The position numbers were made by a program, and so were the translations under genes. This document shows, piece by piece, positions 1-7,839 of a stretch of 35,637 nt of DNA. The notes below the pieces were generated by a model. That model was given only the letters and a program-made list of their open reading frames with translations. It made no database searches and was not told the origin of the DNA. Origin of the DNA: CAZAEL01 sp964484135 (GTDB lineage: Bacteria > Elusimicrobiota > Elusimicrobia > FEN-1173); assembly GCA_964484135.1 (NCBI GenBank), contig CAZAEL010000022.1, forward strand, positions 1 to 35,637, in the 5' to 3' direction. The first letter of the stretch is position 1. Each line of letters begins with the position of its first letter.

Positions 1-2
1 GC

Positions 3-80
3 CGCCGGTCAGCCACCGGCGAATTCCGGGGGTGCAGGGGGCGGGAAGCCCCCGCCCAGGTCTAAGGGCCGGAGGCCCTT
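3..80. repeat. Cluster of three hairpins in front of aroK
   Basis: Three short perfect inverted repeats stand in a row. They are CGCCGGT/ACCGGCG at 3-9 and 15-21, GGGGGC/GCCCCC at 37-42 and 48-53, and AAGGGCC/GGCCCTT at 64-70 and 74-80. The last one has a 3-nt loop, and the likely aroK ribosome binding site (GGAGG, 71-75) lies in its loop and the first bases of its right arm. The cluster looks like a dispersed palindromic repeat that now forms the aroK translation start region. The upstream gene is outside the window. Confidence 0.6.
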
Positions 81-81
81 C

Positions 82-594
82 ATGAACATCGTCCTCATTG
101 GTTTCATGGCCACGGGCAAGTCCCAGGTGGGCCAAATCCTGGCGAAGCGGCTCGGCTGGGCCTTCTACGACACCGACGCCATGATCGAGCAGGACACGGG
201 TTTCCGCGTCCGGCAGATCTTCGCCAACAAGGGCGAAGAGGCTTTCCGGGAGCTGGAAGCCAGGACCGTGTCTTTGGTGGCGTTGTTGGACAAGGCCGTG
301 ATCGCCACGGGCGGCGGCGTGCCCTTGCGGGAAGACAACATGCAAGAGTTGGAACGGAACGGGGTGGTGGTGTGGCTCAAAGCCAGCCCGGAAACGGTGC
401 TGAAGCGGCTGGGCGAGCATTTGGATTCCCGGCCTTTGCTGAAAGGACCCAACCCGCGCCAGATCGCGGAGGACATTTTGAACCAGCGCCAGAAGGCGTA
501 TCAGCGCAGCCGCCATCAGGTGGACACGGACGGGCTCACGCCGGAGCAGGTGGCGGAAAAAATTTTGGAGCTGATCCATGAGAGCAAAAAGTAG
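82..594 (+). CDS. aroK: Shikimate kinase
   Basis: This 170-residue protein has the usual shikimate kinase length. It should phosphorylate shikimate with ATP in the cytoplasmic chorismate pathway. The Walker A loop GFMATGKS lies at residues 7-14. The substrate-binding Asp of YDTDAMI is near residue 31, and the Gly-rich ATGGGVPLRE segment near 76-85 matches the shikimate-binding GGG motif. The SRPLL segment near 118 contains the lid arginine. The ATG at 82 is chosen because the protein begins directly with the first beta strand (MNIVLIGF) and GGAGG lies 6 nt upstream. That GGAGG is inside a hairpin, so initiation may depend on RNA folding. The next gene, aroB, acts two steps earlier in the same pathway. 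Confidence 0.95.
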   Translation: MNIVLIGFMATGKSQVGQILAKRLGWAFYDTDAMIEQDTGFRVRQIFANKGEEAFRELEARTVSLVALLDKAVIATGGGVPLREDNMQELERNGVVVWLKASPETVLKRLGEHLDSRPLLKGPNPRQIAEDILNQRQKAYQRSRHQVDTDGLTPEQVAEKILELIHESKK

Positions 595-599
595 GGAGT

Positions 600-681
600 T
601 GTCATTGCGAGCGCAGCGAAGCAATCTTGACTTTGGAAAGCGGGGATTGCCGCGTCGCCCTCCGGGCTCCTCGCAATGACA
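600..681. repeat. 82-bp inverted-repeat element (TGTCATTGCGAG ends)
   Basis: The ends are perfect 12-bp inverted repeats, TGTCATTGCGAG at 600-611 and its complement at 670-681. Inside, GCAATC and GATTGC also pair. This is the familiar bacterial intergenic repeat of the type 'GTCATTGCGAGCG...GCAATC', a non-coding MITE-like palindrome. It fills nearly the whole aroK-aroB gap, and the aroB ribosome binding site (GAGGA) begins five bases beyond its right end. Confidence 0.85.
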
Positions 682-695
682 GGCCGAGGAAATCA

Positions 696-1787
696 ATGAA
701 AACCATTCCCGTCAAGCTGTTCGCGGGCCGGGGGTACTTCCTGAAGATCGGGGTGTCCCTCAAAGCCCTGGGCCGGCATCTCAGGCCCCTGGGCCTGAGC
801 CGGTCCATGCTGGTGGTGAGCGACCGGTCCGTGGCGCGCCGCCACGCCGCGCCGTTGCTGTCCGGCCTCAAGCGGGCGGGGTTCGTTCCGCGCCTGGCCC
901 TGTTGCCGCCGGGCGAGGCCCATAAGAATTTGGACACGGTGCGGAAGCTGTACCGCGAAGGCTTGAAGGCCCGCCTGGACCGGCACAGCGCGGTGGTGGC
1001 CCTGGGCGGCGGCGTGACCGGCGACACCGCGGGTTTCATGGCGGCCACGTACCTGCGCGGGGTGTCCCTGGTGCAGTGCCCCACCACGCTCCTGGCCATG
1101 GTGGACGCGTCCATCGGCGGCAAGACCGGGGTGGACCTGCCCGAAGGCAAGAACCTGGTGGGCGCCTTCCACCAGCCCCGGGTGGTGTGGATGGATTTGG
1201 ACACGCTCAAAACCCTGCCGGAGCGGGAATGGCGCACGGGCGTGGCCGAGGCGCTCAAGTACGGCCTCATGGGCGAGGAACGGCTGATCGACATTTTTGA
1301 AAAACACACCCTGGCGGACCTGCGCGGCCGTCCCAAGCTTCTGGAAGAGGTGGTGGCGCTGTCCGCCGCGGCCAAGGCCCGGGTGGTGAGCGAAGACGAA
1401 AAGGAGACCCGGGGCCGGCGCGCGCTCTTGAACCTGGGCCACACCTTCGGCCACGCCGTCGAAACCGTGACCGGGTACCGGGCCTACACCCACGGGGAGG
1501 CCATCAGCGTGGGGATGTGCGCGGCCATGCGTTTGGGCGTGAAGCTCAAGCGCCTGCCCTTCGCGTACGTGCGGCGGCTGGAAAGCCTGCTGGACAAGTG
1601 GGGCCTGCCTTGCCGGGCGCGCAAGCCCCTGCCCCGGGCCAAAGTTCTGGCGGCCATGTCCCGGGACAAGAAGGTGCTGTCAGGCAGGTTCCGGTTCATC
1701 GTGCCCACGGGCTGGGGCCGGGTCCAGGTGGCGCAGGACGTGCCGGCGGCTGTCCTCGGAAAAGTTCTATCGGAGGTGGGGCTGTGA
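696..1787 (+). CDS. aroB: 3-Dehydroquinate synthase
   Basis: The 363-residue product belongs to the NAD+- and metal-dependent dehydroquinate synthase family, which converts DAHP to 3-dehydroquinate. Diagnostic segments are LPPGEAHKNLDT (NAD/substrate binding, near residue 71), ALGGGVTGDTAGFMAATYLRG near residues 103-123, the Lys-containing IGGKTGVDLPEGKNLVGAF, the metal-binding EALKYGLM, and NLGHTFGHAVE with two ligand histidines. The frame stays open further upstream through the 600-681 repeat. The ATG at 696 is preferred because GAGGA precedes it at a good distance and family members start MxxI.V. The stop overlaps the GTG of the next gene. Confidence 0.95.
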   Translation: MKTIPVKLFAGRGYFLKIGVSLKALGRHLRPLGLSRSMLVVSDRSVARRHAAPLLSGLKRAGFVPRLALLPPGEAHKNLDTVRKLYREGLKARLDRHSAVVALGGGVTGDTAGFMAATYLRGVSLVQCPTTLLAMVDASIGGKTGVDLPEGKNLVGAFHQPRVVWMDLDTLKTLPEREWRTGVAEALKYGLMGEERLIDIFEKHTLADLRGRPKLLEEVVALSAAAKARVVSEDEKETRGRRALLNLGHTFGHAVETVTGYRAYTHGEAISVGMCAAMRLGVKLKRLPFAYVRRLESLLDKWGLPCRARKPLPRAKVLAAMSRDKKVLSGRFRFIVPTGWGRVQVAQDVPAAVLGKVLSEVGL

Positions 1788-2845
1788 CCGTGAGGTTCTC
1801 AAGGAACGGGGATGTGTTCCAGGCGCGGCGGGACCGTTTCGCCGAAGTCTTGGAGAAGCACAAGCTGGACGGGTTCTTCATGAACGGGGTGTCGGACCTC
1901 TATTACCTGACGGGCTTCCAGTCCGAGGGGTTCTACGGCCTGTTCACCACCCGGGGCGCCTGGCTGTTCTGTTCCGCGCTGCTGGCCGGGCAGGTGCGGG
2001 AGAACACCCGCGGCTGCCGCGTGGTGGTGGGCAAGCGCCTCAGCCTGGCGCTGGAGGAGATCCGCCAGAAGCAGGGCCTCAAGCGGGTGGGGTTCGACCC
2101 GGAACAGGTCATTTACCGGCTGGGGCATGTGCTGGCCAAAAAGGGGCTGAAACCCGGGGAAAACCCTTTGGCCGAGATGCGGGCCGTAAAAGAGGAAGGG
2201 GAGCTGGACCTGTTGCGCAAGGCCTGCCGGCTCACGGCCCGGGCCGTGGAATTTGTGAGGCCGCGCCTGAGGCTGGGCGTGACAGAACTGCAATTGGCGC
2301 GGGAAATAGAGTCGTTTTTTTATCGCCAGGGCGCGGGCAAGGTGGCCTTTGACCTGATCGTGGCCATGGGGCCCCACACAGCCCTGCCCCACCATGTGCC
2401 GGGCCAGACCCGGCTGGCCAAAAACCAGCCCGTGATCTTCGACATCGGCTGCACGGTGGAGGGGTACCGCTCCGACTTGACGCGCACCCTGTTTTACGGT
2501 AAAATCCATCCGATATTACGCCGCATTTACAATGTGGCGGCGGCCGCCCAAAAGGCGGCCATGGAGCGGGTGCGCCCCGGCGCCACAGGGGGCCAGGTGG
2601 ACGCGGCCGCGCGGGGGATTATTTCCCGCGCGCGGTACGGGCGCTATTTCATCCACAGCACCGGCCACGGGGTGGGGTTGGACATCCACGAGCCCCCCTG
2701 GATCCGGCCCAAGAGCCCGGACGTCCTGGCCCCCGGCATGGTCCTGACCGCGGAGCCGGGCATTTATTTGCCCGGCCGTTTCGGCGTGCGGATCGAGGAC
2801 ACCCTGCTGGTGACACCCGCCGGGCACGAGGTTTTGACGAAATAA
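1784..2845 (+). CDS. pepP: Xaa-Pro aminopeptidase, M24B family
   Basis: The 353-residue cytosolic metallopeptidase should remove N-terminal residues before proline. An N-terminal creatinase-like domain occupies about residues 1-125, followed by the pita-bread domain. The five metal ligands are visible: Asp in FDIGCTVEGYRSD (near 219), Asp in SDLTRT (near 229), His in HSTGHGVGLDIHE (near 293), Glu in TAEPGIY (near 323) and Glu in GVRIEDT (near 337). The GTG at 1784 overlaps the aroB stop, with GGAGG 7 nt upstream; a second GTG at 1790 is possible. The order peptidase-efp-accB-accC is common in bacteria, so the call is well supported, though PepQ-type prolidase specificity cannot be excluded. 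Confidence 0.88.
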   Translation: MTVRFSRNGDVFQARRDRFAEVLEKHKLDGFFMNGVSDLYYLTGFQSEGFYGLFTTRGAWLFCSALLAGQVRENTRGCRVVVGKRLSLALEEIRQKQGLKRVGFDPEQVIYRLGHVLAKKGLKPGENPLAEMRAVKEEGELDLLRKACRLTARAVEFVRPRLRLGVTELQLAREIESFFYRQGAGKVAFDLIVAMGPHTALPHHVPGQTRLAKNQPVIFDIGCTVEGYRSDLTRTLFYGKIHPILRRIYNVAAAAQKAAMERVRPGATGGQVDAAARGIISRARYGRYFIHSTGHGVGLDIHEPPWIRPKSPDVLAPGMVLTAEPGIYLPGRFGVRIEDTLLVTPAGHEVLTK

Positions 2846-2855
2846 AAAAGATATG

Positions 2856-2984
2856 ACCCCGCCACCTGCCTGCCCGCCGAATTTGGCGGGCTGCGGTGTG
2901 CCGGGGGTAAGGTGAGGAGCATGAAAATTCGACAAATTGTGGCCAATGGGGTCGGCCCCGTGGGCCGAAGGCAGGTGGCGGGGT
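2856..2984. repeat. 129-bp element with 16-bp terminal inverted repeats, copy 1
   Basis: The ends ACCCCGCCACCTGCCT (2856-2871) and AGGCAGGTGGCGGGGT (2969-2984) are perfect 16-bp inverted repeats. Inside are hairpins GCCCGCC/GGCGGGC (2872-2878, 2885-2891) and CGGCCC/GGGCCG (2953-2958, 2962-2967). The right end includes the first two bases of the efp GTG start codon and supplies its purine-rich Shine-Dalgarno region. Copy 2 is at 3540-3664 and a short copy 3 is at 24352-24412. Confidence 0.9.
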
Positions 2985-2986
2985 GA
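2921..2986 (+). CDS. 21-codon micro-ORF in repeat copy 1, coupled to efp
   Basis: The ATG at 2921 is preceded by TAAGGTGAGGA, a good ribosome binding site. The frame runs 21 codons to a TGA at 2984-2986, which overlaps the efp start GTG (2983-2985) as GTGA. The product begins MKIRQIVAN and ends with VGPVGRRQVAG. Repeat copy 2 has a counterpart at 3604-3666 that keeps the ribosome binding site, MKI, VAN and the VGPxGRRxVxG tail. The conserved reading and the stop/start overlap suggest translation and coupling. However, the peptide could just be what this repeat happens to encode. No known peptide family is recognised. Confidence 0.5.
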   Translation: MKIRQIVANGVGPVGRRQVAG

Positions 2987-3540
2987 TCGACACGGCGGAC
3001 ATCGGCAACGGCACCGTCTTCGAGCACGAAGGCGCGGTGTATCAAACGGTCTGGTTCCAGCACCACAAGCCCGGCAAGGGCGGGGCCATGCTGCGGGTCA
3101 AGCTGCGCAACGTGCGCACCGGCGCCACCATCGAGCGGACCTTCAAGTCCGGCGAGCGGTTCAGGGAGGTGTCCCTGGCCCGCAAGCCCCGGCAATTCCT
3201 GTACGCGCACGACGGCGAGTACACCTTCATGGACCCGGAGACCTACGACCAGTTCAACCTGTCCAAGGAACAACTGGGCGACGCGGTCAAGTTCCTGGCG
3301 GAAAACATGGAGGTCCAGGCCCTGTACCTGGAAGAGGAGTTCCTGGGCCTGGAGCTGCCCGCCAACGTCACCCTCAAGGTGGCCTCCACGGTGCCGGGCA
3401 TCAAGGGGGATTCGGTGTCCAACATGGTGAAGCCGGCCACCCTGGAGAACGGCATCGAGGTGCAGGTGCCCCTCTTCGTGAAAGAGGGCGACACCGTGCG
3501 GGTGGACACGCGCACCGGCGAATATTTGGAAAGGCTGTAA
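2983..3540 (+). CDS. efp: Elongation factor P
   Basis: The 185-residue protein relieves ribosome stalling at polyproline stretches. The N-terminal KOW-like domain includes the loop KPGKGGAMLRVKLRN with the tip lysine at residue 32, equivalent to the residue modified in other EF-Ps. Two OB domains follow, including TYDQFNLSKEQLGD and the C-terminal signature region VSTVPGIKGDSVSNMVKPATLENG and VPLFVKEGDTVRVDTRTGEYLER. The GTG start matches the family N-terminus (MIDTADIGNG, compare MI.t.df..G). Start and ribosome binding site lie in the right arm of the 2856-2984 repeat. No EpmA/EpmB-type modification genes are present in the window. Confidence 0.97.
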   Translation: MIDTADIGNGTVFEHEGAVYQTVWFQHHKPGKGGAMLRVKLRNVRTGATIERTFKSGERFREVSLARKPRQFLYAHDGEYTFMDPETYDQFNLSKEQLGDAVKFLAENMEVQALYLEEEFLGLELPANVTLKVASTVPGIKGDSVSNMVKPATLENGIEVQVPLFVKEGDTVRVDTRTGEYLERL

Positions 3541-3664
3541 CCCCACCACCTGCCTGCCCGCCGAATTTGGCGGGCTATGGTGTGCTGGGATAAGGTGAGG
3601 AAAATGAAAATTCTACCAGTGGCTAATCGGGTCGGCCCCATGGGCCGAAGGCGGGTGGTGGGGT
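3540..3664. repeat. 125-bp element with 16-bp terminal inverted repeats, copy 2
   Basis: The left end ACCCCACCACCTGCCT (3540-3555) pairs with AGGCGGGTGGTGGGGT (3649-3664) at 15 of 16 positions. The element starts at the last base of the efp stop and ends two bases before the accB ATG. The interior is very similar to copy 1, including the GCCCGCC/GGCGGGC hairpin, TAAGGTGAGGA, the micro-ORF and the CGGCCC/GGGCCG hairpin. Several differences fall in paired positions: the G/A changes in the left end are matched by C/T changes in the right end. Confidence 0.9.
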
Positions 3665-3666
3665 AA
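3604..3666 (+). CDS. 20-codon micro-ORF in repeat copy 2, coupled to accB
   Basis: The ATG at 3604 follows TAAGGTGAGGAAA. The frame encodes MKILPVANRVGPMGRRRVVG and stops at TAA 3664-3666, which overlaps the accB ATG as TAATG. It is the counterpart of the micro-ORF at 2921-2986. One codon is missing relative to that copy, yet both copies end exactly on the next start. No function is known; it is either a coupling leader or a by-product of the repeat. Confidence 0.5.
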   Translation: MKILPVANRVGPMGRRRVVG

Positions 3667-4087
3667 TGGCCCCGACACAGAACGACGCGGTCAAGTCTTT
3701 GATCGAGTTCGCCAAGGCGGCGGACCTGGAGGAGCTGGTCTGGGAAAAAGAGGACCGGCGGGTGGCCTTTAAAAGGTTCGTGACCGAGGCCCCGGCCCCG
3801 GCGGCCGCGCCCTCGCCGGCGGAGGAAAAGCCCGCGGGCTCTCCCCGGCTGCGCATCGTCACCTCCCCCATGGTGGGGACGTTCTGGCGCGCCGTGTCCC
3901 GCGACCGGCCGCCCCTGGTGGTGGAGGGCGACGAGGTGGCCGTGGGCCAGCGCCTGGCCGAGGTGGAGGCCATGAAGGTCCCCAAGGACGTGATCTCCAA
4001 CGTGCAGGGCCGCATCACGCGGATTTTCGTGGAGAACGGCAAGCCCGTGGAGTACGGGCAGAAGCTCTTCGAGGTGGAGACCGAATA

Positions 4088-4088
<1 letters not shown>
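3666..4088 (+). CDS. accB: Acetyl-CoA carboxylase biotin carboxyl carrier protein
   Basis: The 140-residue carrier delivers carboxybiotin from the carboxylase to the transferase in fatty-acid synthesis. An N-terminal dimerisation segment (about 1-40) is joined by an Ala/Pro-rich linker (about 41-60) to a biotinyl domain (about 61-140). The biotin-accepting lysine is Lys104 in EAMKVPKDV; the usual EAMKM is altered after the lysine, which is tolerated in the family. The stop shares one base with the accC ATG (TAATG), so the two are translationally coupled. accA and accD are not in the window. Confidence 0.95.
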
Positions 4089-5452
<1,364 letters not shown>

Positions 5453-5507
5453 GCGCCGGCCGCCCTCCGACGACTTCCCAGAGGCGAAAAGACACAAAGA
5501 CGAAAGG

Positions 5508-5563
5508 CGTTGATAGGATGATAAGAAAGAACTTATCAACGTTTTTGGGTTTTTCTTATCATC
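5508..5563 (+). repeat. Interleaved inverted repeats between accC and gmhA
   Basis: Two inverted repeats interlock. CGTTGATA (5508-5515) pairs with TATCAACG (5534-5541), and GATGATAAGAAA (5517-5528) pairs perfectly with TTTCTTATCATC (5552-5563). They cannot form as simple nested stems; they must either alternate or make a pseudoknot. The stretch is much richer in A+T than its flanks and sits about 30 bases before the gmhA ATG. It could be a conditional regulatory structure or one more palindromic repeat. The preceding purine-rich AAGACACAAAGACGAAAGG has no clear partner. Confidence 0.55.
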
Positions 5564-5594
5564 GTTGTTTATTCTCGGTTTTGAAGGGGAAGGT

Positions 5595-6203
5595 ATGACG
5601 ACCAGCAACGGAAAAAATCTCGCCCAGGAGAAGATCGTTTCCCTCCTGTGGGAATCCAGCCGGAACCTGCGCCGGCTTTCCCAGGAAGCGCCGCGGATCG
5701 AACAAGCGGCGAGAATGATCGTTTCGTCCCTGCGCAAGAAGGGGAAACTGGTGGCTTTCGGCAACGGCGGATCGGCCGCGGACGCCCAGCACCTGACCGC
5801 GGAGCTGTCCGGGCGCTTCGAGAAGGACCGGCGGGGCCTGCCCGCGGTGGCCCTGACCACCAACACCTCGGCCCTGACCGCCATCGCCAACGACTACGAC
5901 TACAGCCAGGTGTTCACCCGCCAGCTCGACGGCCTGGTCAGGCGGGGGGACGTGGTGGTGGCCATCTCCACCTCCGGCAACTCCGCCAACGTGCTGGAGG
6001 CCGTGAAGCTGGCGAAAAAACAGGGCGCCACAGTGATCGGCTGGACCGGAAAAGGCGGCGGCAAGCTCAAGGACCTGGCGGACGTTTGTCTGCGGGTCCC
6101 CTCCGACCGCACCGCCCGCGTCCAGGAGGGCCACCTGGCCCTGTTGCACGTGTTGTGCGCGCTGGTCGAAGAGGAGTTGTTCCCCGCGAAGAAGCGGAAA
6201 TGA
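5595..6203 (+). CDS. gmhA: Phosphoheptose isomerase (SIS domain)
   Basis: The 202-residue SIS-fold enzyme should convert sedoheptulose 7-phosphate to D-glycero-D-manno-heptose 7-phosphate for LPS core synthesis. The sugar-phosphate site is visible in AFGNGGSAADAQHLTAELSGRF (near 54-75), which includes the catalytic Glu, and in ISTSGNSANV (near 117-126). The catalytic His is in QEGHLALLH. The ATG at 5595 has AAGGGG upstream and begins the family-like N-terminus; the longer open frame upstream runs into the palindromic spacer and is not used. Its ATGA overlap with rfaE2 supports the pathway assignment. No GmhB or HldE kinase domain is in the window. Confidence 0.93.
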   Translation: MTTSNGKNLAQEKIVSLLWESSRNLRRLSQEAPRIEQAARMIVSSLRKKGKLVAFGNGGSAADAQHLTAELSGRFEKDRRGLPAVALTTNTSALTAIANDYDYSQVFTRQLDGLVRRGDVVVAISTSGNSANVLEAVKLAKKQGATVIGWTGKGGGKLKDLADVCLRVPSDRTARVQEGHLALLHVLCALVEEELFPAKKRK

Positions 6204-6682
6204 GCCCGGTCCTTTCATCCGGCGCCCTGGCCCGGGCCCTGGGCCGCCTCCGCCGGGGCAAGACCGTGGTTTTCACCAACGGCTGTTACGATTTGCTGCA
6301 CGCGGGGCACCTCAAGACCCTGGCCTGGGCCAAGCGGCGGGGAGACCTGCTGGTGGTGGCGCTGAACTCCGACGCCTCGGTCCGGCGGCTCAAAGGGCCG
6401 GGCCGGCCCATCCTTCCTTTGAAGGAACGGGCCGCGCTCATGGCGGGCCTGAAGCCCGTGGATTACGTGACCTCTTTTTCCGAGGACACGCCGGCCAAGA
6501 TCATCCGGCGGCTCCGGCCCGACGTTCTGGTGAAGGGCGGGGACTGGGCCCCGGACAGCATCGTGGGCCGGGAGGTCGTCAAGCGGGTGGTGCGGGTGCC
6601 GCTGGCGCCGGGCCGCTCCACCAGCGCCATCATTGCCAAGATTTTGAAAAGGCATAAAAGGGGGCTGGGGGCCGGGGGCTAG
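6200..6682 (+). CDS. rfaE2: D-glycero-beta-D-manno-heptose 1-phosphate adenylyltransferase
   Basis: The 160-residue nucleotidyltransferase corresponds to the C-terminal half of HldE and would make ADP-heptose. The HxGH-type motif lies in FTNGCYDLLHAGH (near 25-37). NSDASVRRLKGPGRPI, the conserved VKGGDW and the C-terminal GRSTSAII follow. It stands alone without the kinase domain, as in many bacteria where the two activities are split. It overlaps gmhA by 4 bases. The last residues (HKRGLGAGG) are encoded by the G-rich left side of the 6667-6748 palindrome, so the C-terminal tail is repeat-derived. Confidence 0.92.
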   Translation: MSPVLSSGALARALGRLRRGKTVVFTNGCYDLLHAGHLKTLAWAKRRGDLLVVALNSDASVRRLKGPGRPILPLKERAALMAGLKPVDYVTSFSEDTPAKIIRRLRPDVLVKGGDWAPDSIVGREVVKRVVRVPLAPGRSTSAIIAKILKRHKRGLGAGG

Positions 6683-6748
6683 GGATTGGCGAAAACAGGC
6701 CAATACACAAAGAAGATTTCCGGTCCCCAGTCCCGAGTCCCCGGCCCC
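6667..6748. repeat. G-rich/C-rich palindrome spanning the rfaE2 end and thiD2 start
   Basis: The left arm (6667-6689, rich in GGGG with CTAGGGA) matches the reverse complement of the right arm (6727-6748, CCAGTCCCGAGTCCCCGGCC) at about 20 positions. The arms are themselves built of short repeated GGGGnCT units. The element encodes the C-terminus of rfaE2 on one side, and on the other the TTG start and about 20 N-terminal residues of the next protein. Confidence 0.75.
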
Positions 6749-7135
6749 GGCATCTACCGCGTCCTGGACGCCAACCTCAACCGGGCGCGCGAAGGACTGC
6801 GGGTCCTGGAGGACACGGCCCGGTTCGTCTGGCGCAGGGAAAACCTTTTCCGGGTTTTCCGCGCGGCCCGGCACGATTTGGACAAGGCCACGCGCGCCGC
6901 GTACCCCCGGCTTCTGGCCGCGCGCGAAAGCCTTCATGACGCGGGCCGCCGCATGGCCGAGGCCGGGGCACGGACCTGGCCGGGCCTCGCGGCCGCCAAC
7001 TTCCGCCGCGCGCAGGAGGCGCTGCGGGTGCTGGAGGAATACGGCAAGGTGTTTTCCCGGGGCGCGGCGCCCCTGTTCAAGGGCCTGCGGTTCCGGCTCT
7101 ACTCTTTGGAAAAAAAGGTGATGAAACGTGTCTGA
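6686..7135 (+). CDS. thiD2: ThiD2-type HMP-phosphate kinase
   Basis: The 149-residue protein carries the ThiD2 signature YRVLDANLNRAREGLRVLEDTARF (residues 24-47) and the later FRRAQEALRVLEEYGKV. In other bacteria this domain is stand-alone or fused to the N-terminus of ThiE, and it has been described as a monofunctional kinase for HMP phosphate. Here it is separate but overlaps thiE by 8 bases, consistent with that partnership. The start is uncertain: TTG at 6686 is the only usable start codon before the conserved domain and lies inside a palindrome, so residues 1-22 are probably repeat-derived and non-conserved. Confidence 0.82.
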   Translation: MAKTGQYTKKISGPQSRVPGPGIYRVLDANLNRAREGLRVLEDTARFVWRRENLFRVFRAARHDLDKATRAAYPRLLAARESLHDAGRRMAEAGARTWPGLAAANFRRAQEALRVLEEYGKVFSRGAAPLFKGLRFRLYSLEKKVMKRV

Positions 7136-7814
7136 AACCGCGCCGCGCAAGCGGCTGTTCGATCTGTCCGACGTGCACTTGTACTTCGTTACGACTCCCC
7201 CGCGGGAGGGGCAGACCTATCTTTCGATGGTGGAGGCGGCCTGCCAAGGCGGGGCGGACATGGTGCAGTTGCGGGAGAAAAACCTGCCCGCGCGGGAGCT
7301 CCTGGCCCTGTGCAAGGATTTGCAGGCGGTCTGCGACCGGTTCGGGGCGCTCTTCATCCTGAACGACCGGGTGGACGTGGCCGCGGCCGCGGACGTGGAC
7401 GGCGTGCACGTGGGACAGGACGATCTGCCGGTGCGGCAGGCGCGGCGGATCCTGGGCCACCGCAAGCTCTTGGGCTGCTCCACCCATTCCGTGGCGCAGG
7501 CCTTCCAGGCCCAGGGCGACGGCGCGGACTACGTGAGTTGCGGGCCGGTGTTCGCCACGCCGACGAAACCGGACTACAAGCCCGTGGGGCTGGACCTGGT
7601 GAAGCAGTACCGGGCCCTGGTCCGCGTGCCCTTCGTGGCCATCGGCGGCATTGACGGAGAAAACGTCGAATCCGTCGTGCGCGCGGGCGCGGACCGGGTG
7701 GCCGTGGTGCGGGCCCTGGGCGCGGCCCCGGACCCGGAAGTGGCGGCGCGGCGGCTCAAGGAAAAAATTTTGGCGGCCAGGCGGGAGCGGTCCCGCGTGC
7801 CGGCCGGAAGATAG
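7128..7814 (+). CDS. thiE: Thiamine-phosphate synthase
   Basis: The 228-residue TIM-barrel enzyme couples HMP-PP with thiazole phosphate. Conserved segments are LYFVTTP at the first strand, GADMVQLREKNL (pyrophosphate-binding QLREK), ILNDRVDVAAAADVDGVHVGQDDLPV, GCSTHS, GADYVSCGPVFATPTKPDY and FVAIGGIDGENV. The GTG at 7128 is used; it overlaps the end of thiD2. The N-terminal extension of about 15 residues before the barrel is short and basic. The ORF ends 25 bases before thiC. Confidence 0.94.
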   Translation: MSETAPRKRLFDLSDVHLYFVTTPPREGQTYLSMVEAACQGGADMVQLREKNLPARELLALCKDLQAVCDRFGALFILNDRVDVAAAADVDGVHVGQDDLPVRQARRILGHRKLLGCSTHSVAQAFQAQGDGADYVSCGPVFATPTKPDYKPVGLDLVKQYRALVRVPFVAIGGIDGENVESVVRAGADRVAVVRALGAAPDPEVAARRLKEKILAARRERSRVPAGR

Positions 7815-7839
7815 CGCGGATTCAAGGGAGGAAGAGAAC

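Noticed and set aside
7815..7839. TPP riboswitch before thiC
   Set aside because: The gap is only 25 bases and the CTGAGA-type core motif is absent there and in the thiD2 upstream region.
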